Shown here piece after piece: positions 62,280 to 64,000 of a DNA stretch of 64,000 nt. The position numbers and the translations under genes were made by a program. Origin of the DNA: Stenopsyche tienmushanensis (lineage: Eukaryota; Arthropoda; Insecta; Trichoptera; Stenopsychidae); the NCBI GenBank assembly GCA_008973525.1, contig WACJ01000515.1, positions 2,542,001 to 2,606,000 of the forward strand. Reading direction: 5' to 3'. The notes beneath the pieces are model-generated. The model was given only the letters and a program-made list of their open reading frames with translations, was not told the origin of the DNA and did not search any database. Position 1 is the first letter of the stretch, and each line of letters starts with the position of its first letter.

Positions 62280-63930
62280 GTATCAACAATATCTTGTATT
62301 CTTTTTTAAATACACTTTTTATGAAAAAATTAGTACACTTACTTTCGGGATATGGCTCATATATTTTTATTGAGCTGCAAAAATGTCTTTTACGGAAAAA
62401 TATATTTAGATTATTAATCGCCCATTGGAAATATTTTTTTCCTGATGTCATATCAATCCACTGTATTGATAATCAGCATTAAACATAAATTAATTCATAA
62501 TGATACGCACACGGATAGGTCAGTTGCAGCGGGCGGTGGCAGATGTTAATGCATTTATATTTAAATAATTAAGGCGTTAAATACATATTTATCGTAATAT
62601 ATTTTTAAACTCACCAAGATTCAATCTTATTACATTACAGCGCATGTAAGGTTAATGGCGTCCCAAAATGGAATATTATGCATCGTCTCGACTCATTTGG
62701 GGGCAGTTATTTTAGCGCAATGCACATTAATGACATCATACAGATGTACATATTTCAATCGGTTTTCGGTAAAAAGCGGAATATTCCTCCGATCAAAATG
62801 TATATTCAGACATTATAATTTTTGGGATGCTTCCAACAGCCATAATGATCGCCATCTGCCATACAATTGGGAGCTAATTAGGCTTTTTGTCCGTTGCAGA
62901 CTTCTGCTAGTATTACGCGTATGTGGAGTACAAATAAGTCGCGACTTTTTCACCGGCCCTTCGACAATGGGTTGTGCTTTCAATTTGAGGATAAAATAAA
63001 TTTTTGTACCGAGTATGGGCCCGCGAGTCTTCCGTGTACCATTTTTGGTACGCGGGCAAGAAAGGCATGTTTCGTATTCGAAGCGTCGTGTCAACTCGTT
63101 CTTTTTTGTCGAAATATTCATTAGCAAATGTTTCACCATTCGATGAATTGCCGAAGTCTTCATTTTTTGCTGAGGAATCGTTAATTTTTATTTTATCCGA
63201 AAGCATATATTTTATTCATACCTTCGATTCGCGTGGACTCGTGTTGGAATCGAAGAACGCCGTATCGAATTGTATTTAGGAATATCGCGTTTGATTTATC
63301 ATTCCATGACGATGGTAATCTGGTCCTAAGATTTCCATTTTATTGTCCACTTTGGGGTGCATTTATTAGTTTACGGCCCGCCCTCATATTTGAATCGACT
63401 CCATGTATTGAATGGAACGATATTTGAGACGATGATTTCAATGGCTCGATGACTGCATCAATTTGAAATTTCAAATTAAATCACATTAAACGACAATATC
63501 AAAAAATCATATCTACCTTATTTAGTTGTATAAATTATCATAAATATCATGTGAGTATTTTAAGGGCTATGCCCTTTTACATTATTGAGTTTACATTTAA
63601 AACCAACTATTTGATACAAGAACTGCGTAATAAAATTTTAGTTCTTGAATAATCTGTGAAAAGCTTAAAATTTGAGCTTTTCCGTTTATTATATCATTCA
63701 TATAATAAAATATATACGCGTATTTTTGCATTTATTTAAGTAGATTCATTGATTATATCGGAGTTTTTTTTAGATAAGTTATGCTTATGTTACACGATGA
63801 TTTGCAGAATTAATCTTGGTTATTTTTAATAGTGTTCCCATGGAAACATAAGCGATAAAAGACGCATTCACCCTTCATTAATTTAATGGAAAGGTAATAC
63901 ATGAAATTTATCCTTTTCTTTCCTTGGAAG
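62280..63930. other. intergenic, with an ORF-dense stretch at 62.64-63.43 kb
   Basis: Between about 62640 and 63430 base composition is less AT-rich and several frames on both strands are open for 60-116 codons. None shows a domain I recognise or a convincing exon boundary. The rest is AT-rich without features. Confidence 0.35.
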
Positions 63931-63939
63931 GTCGTGGCT

Positions 63940-64000
63940 ACGAAATCCAATCCCGAGCCGAAATTTCGATCCCGGGATTTCGAGATCTTCAAATATTCAC
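63940..64000 (+). mobile_element. end of a CCCGGGAT-type hAT-like element, cut by the window
   Basis: CTACGAAATCCAATCCCGAG, CCGAAATTTCGATCCCGGGA and TTTCGAGATC align with 17389-17460. The element continues beyond the window, so its content is unknown. Confidence 0.5.

Overview
This is an AT-rich insect nuclear DNA window with intron-split genes, GT-AG splice sites and abundant old class II transposons (mariner, piggyBac, hAT, Tigger/pogo-like). The order cannot be fixed from sequence alone. Four protein-coding genes can be reconstructed exon by exon, and all lie between about 24 kb and 59 kb. The flanks (1-23.6 kb and 59-64 kb) are gene-poor and hold degraded transposons and unexplained AT-rich sequence.

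Layout. 1-23.6 kb: mariner fossil, a structurally complete non-autonomous hAT element with 8-bp target duplication, a tRNA-like dimer, an inverted pair of hAT transposase fragments, a 302-bp dispersed duplication, a TTAA MITE, and one candidate signal-anchor exon. 23.7-24.5 kb: a GC-rich island that is probably the promoter and 5' exon region of the next gene. 28.0-30.8 kb (+): casein kinase 2 catalytic subunit, six coding exons, 349 aa. 33.3-35.3 kb (-): CTU2, the tRNA wobble-uridine thiolation subunit, five exons, 450 aa. 36.3-47.2 kb (+): eEF1B delta, six core exons (265 aa) plus three phase-0 cassette exons, two of which are a tandem duplication. 48.1-59.0 kb (-): a giant secreted protein of roughly 2,390 aa with signal peptide, Gln-Pro repeat, EAR-like repeats at both ends and a long central array of short repeats; it resembles the insect Nasrat/Polehole/Closca eggshell family, tentatively.

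How the genes relate. CTU2 and eEF1B delta are head to head, 953 bp between start codons, and both serve translation elongation (tRNA U34 thiolation; GDP/GTP exchange on eEF1A). CK2 alpha and CTU2 are tail to tail, as are eEF1B delta and the giant secreted gene. The eEF1B delta acidic region carries a [15 protein letters not shown] site that is a known CK2 substrate motif in this family. Introns hold the transposons: piggyBac relics in CK2 alpha and eEF1B delta, a mariner and a Tigger-like element in eEF1B delta, and a TIR-flanked composite with an R1-like retrotransposon fragment plus a Tigger MITE in the giant gene.

Most notable: the duplicated cassette exons of eEF1B delta, which would add a lysine/arginine-rich, possibly nuclear, N-terminal extension similar in concept to the long eEF1B delta isoform of vertebrates.
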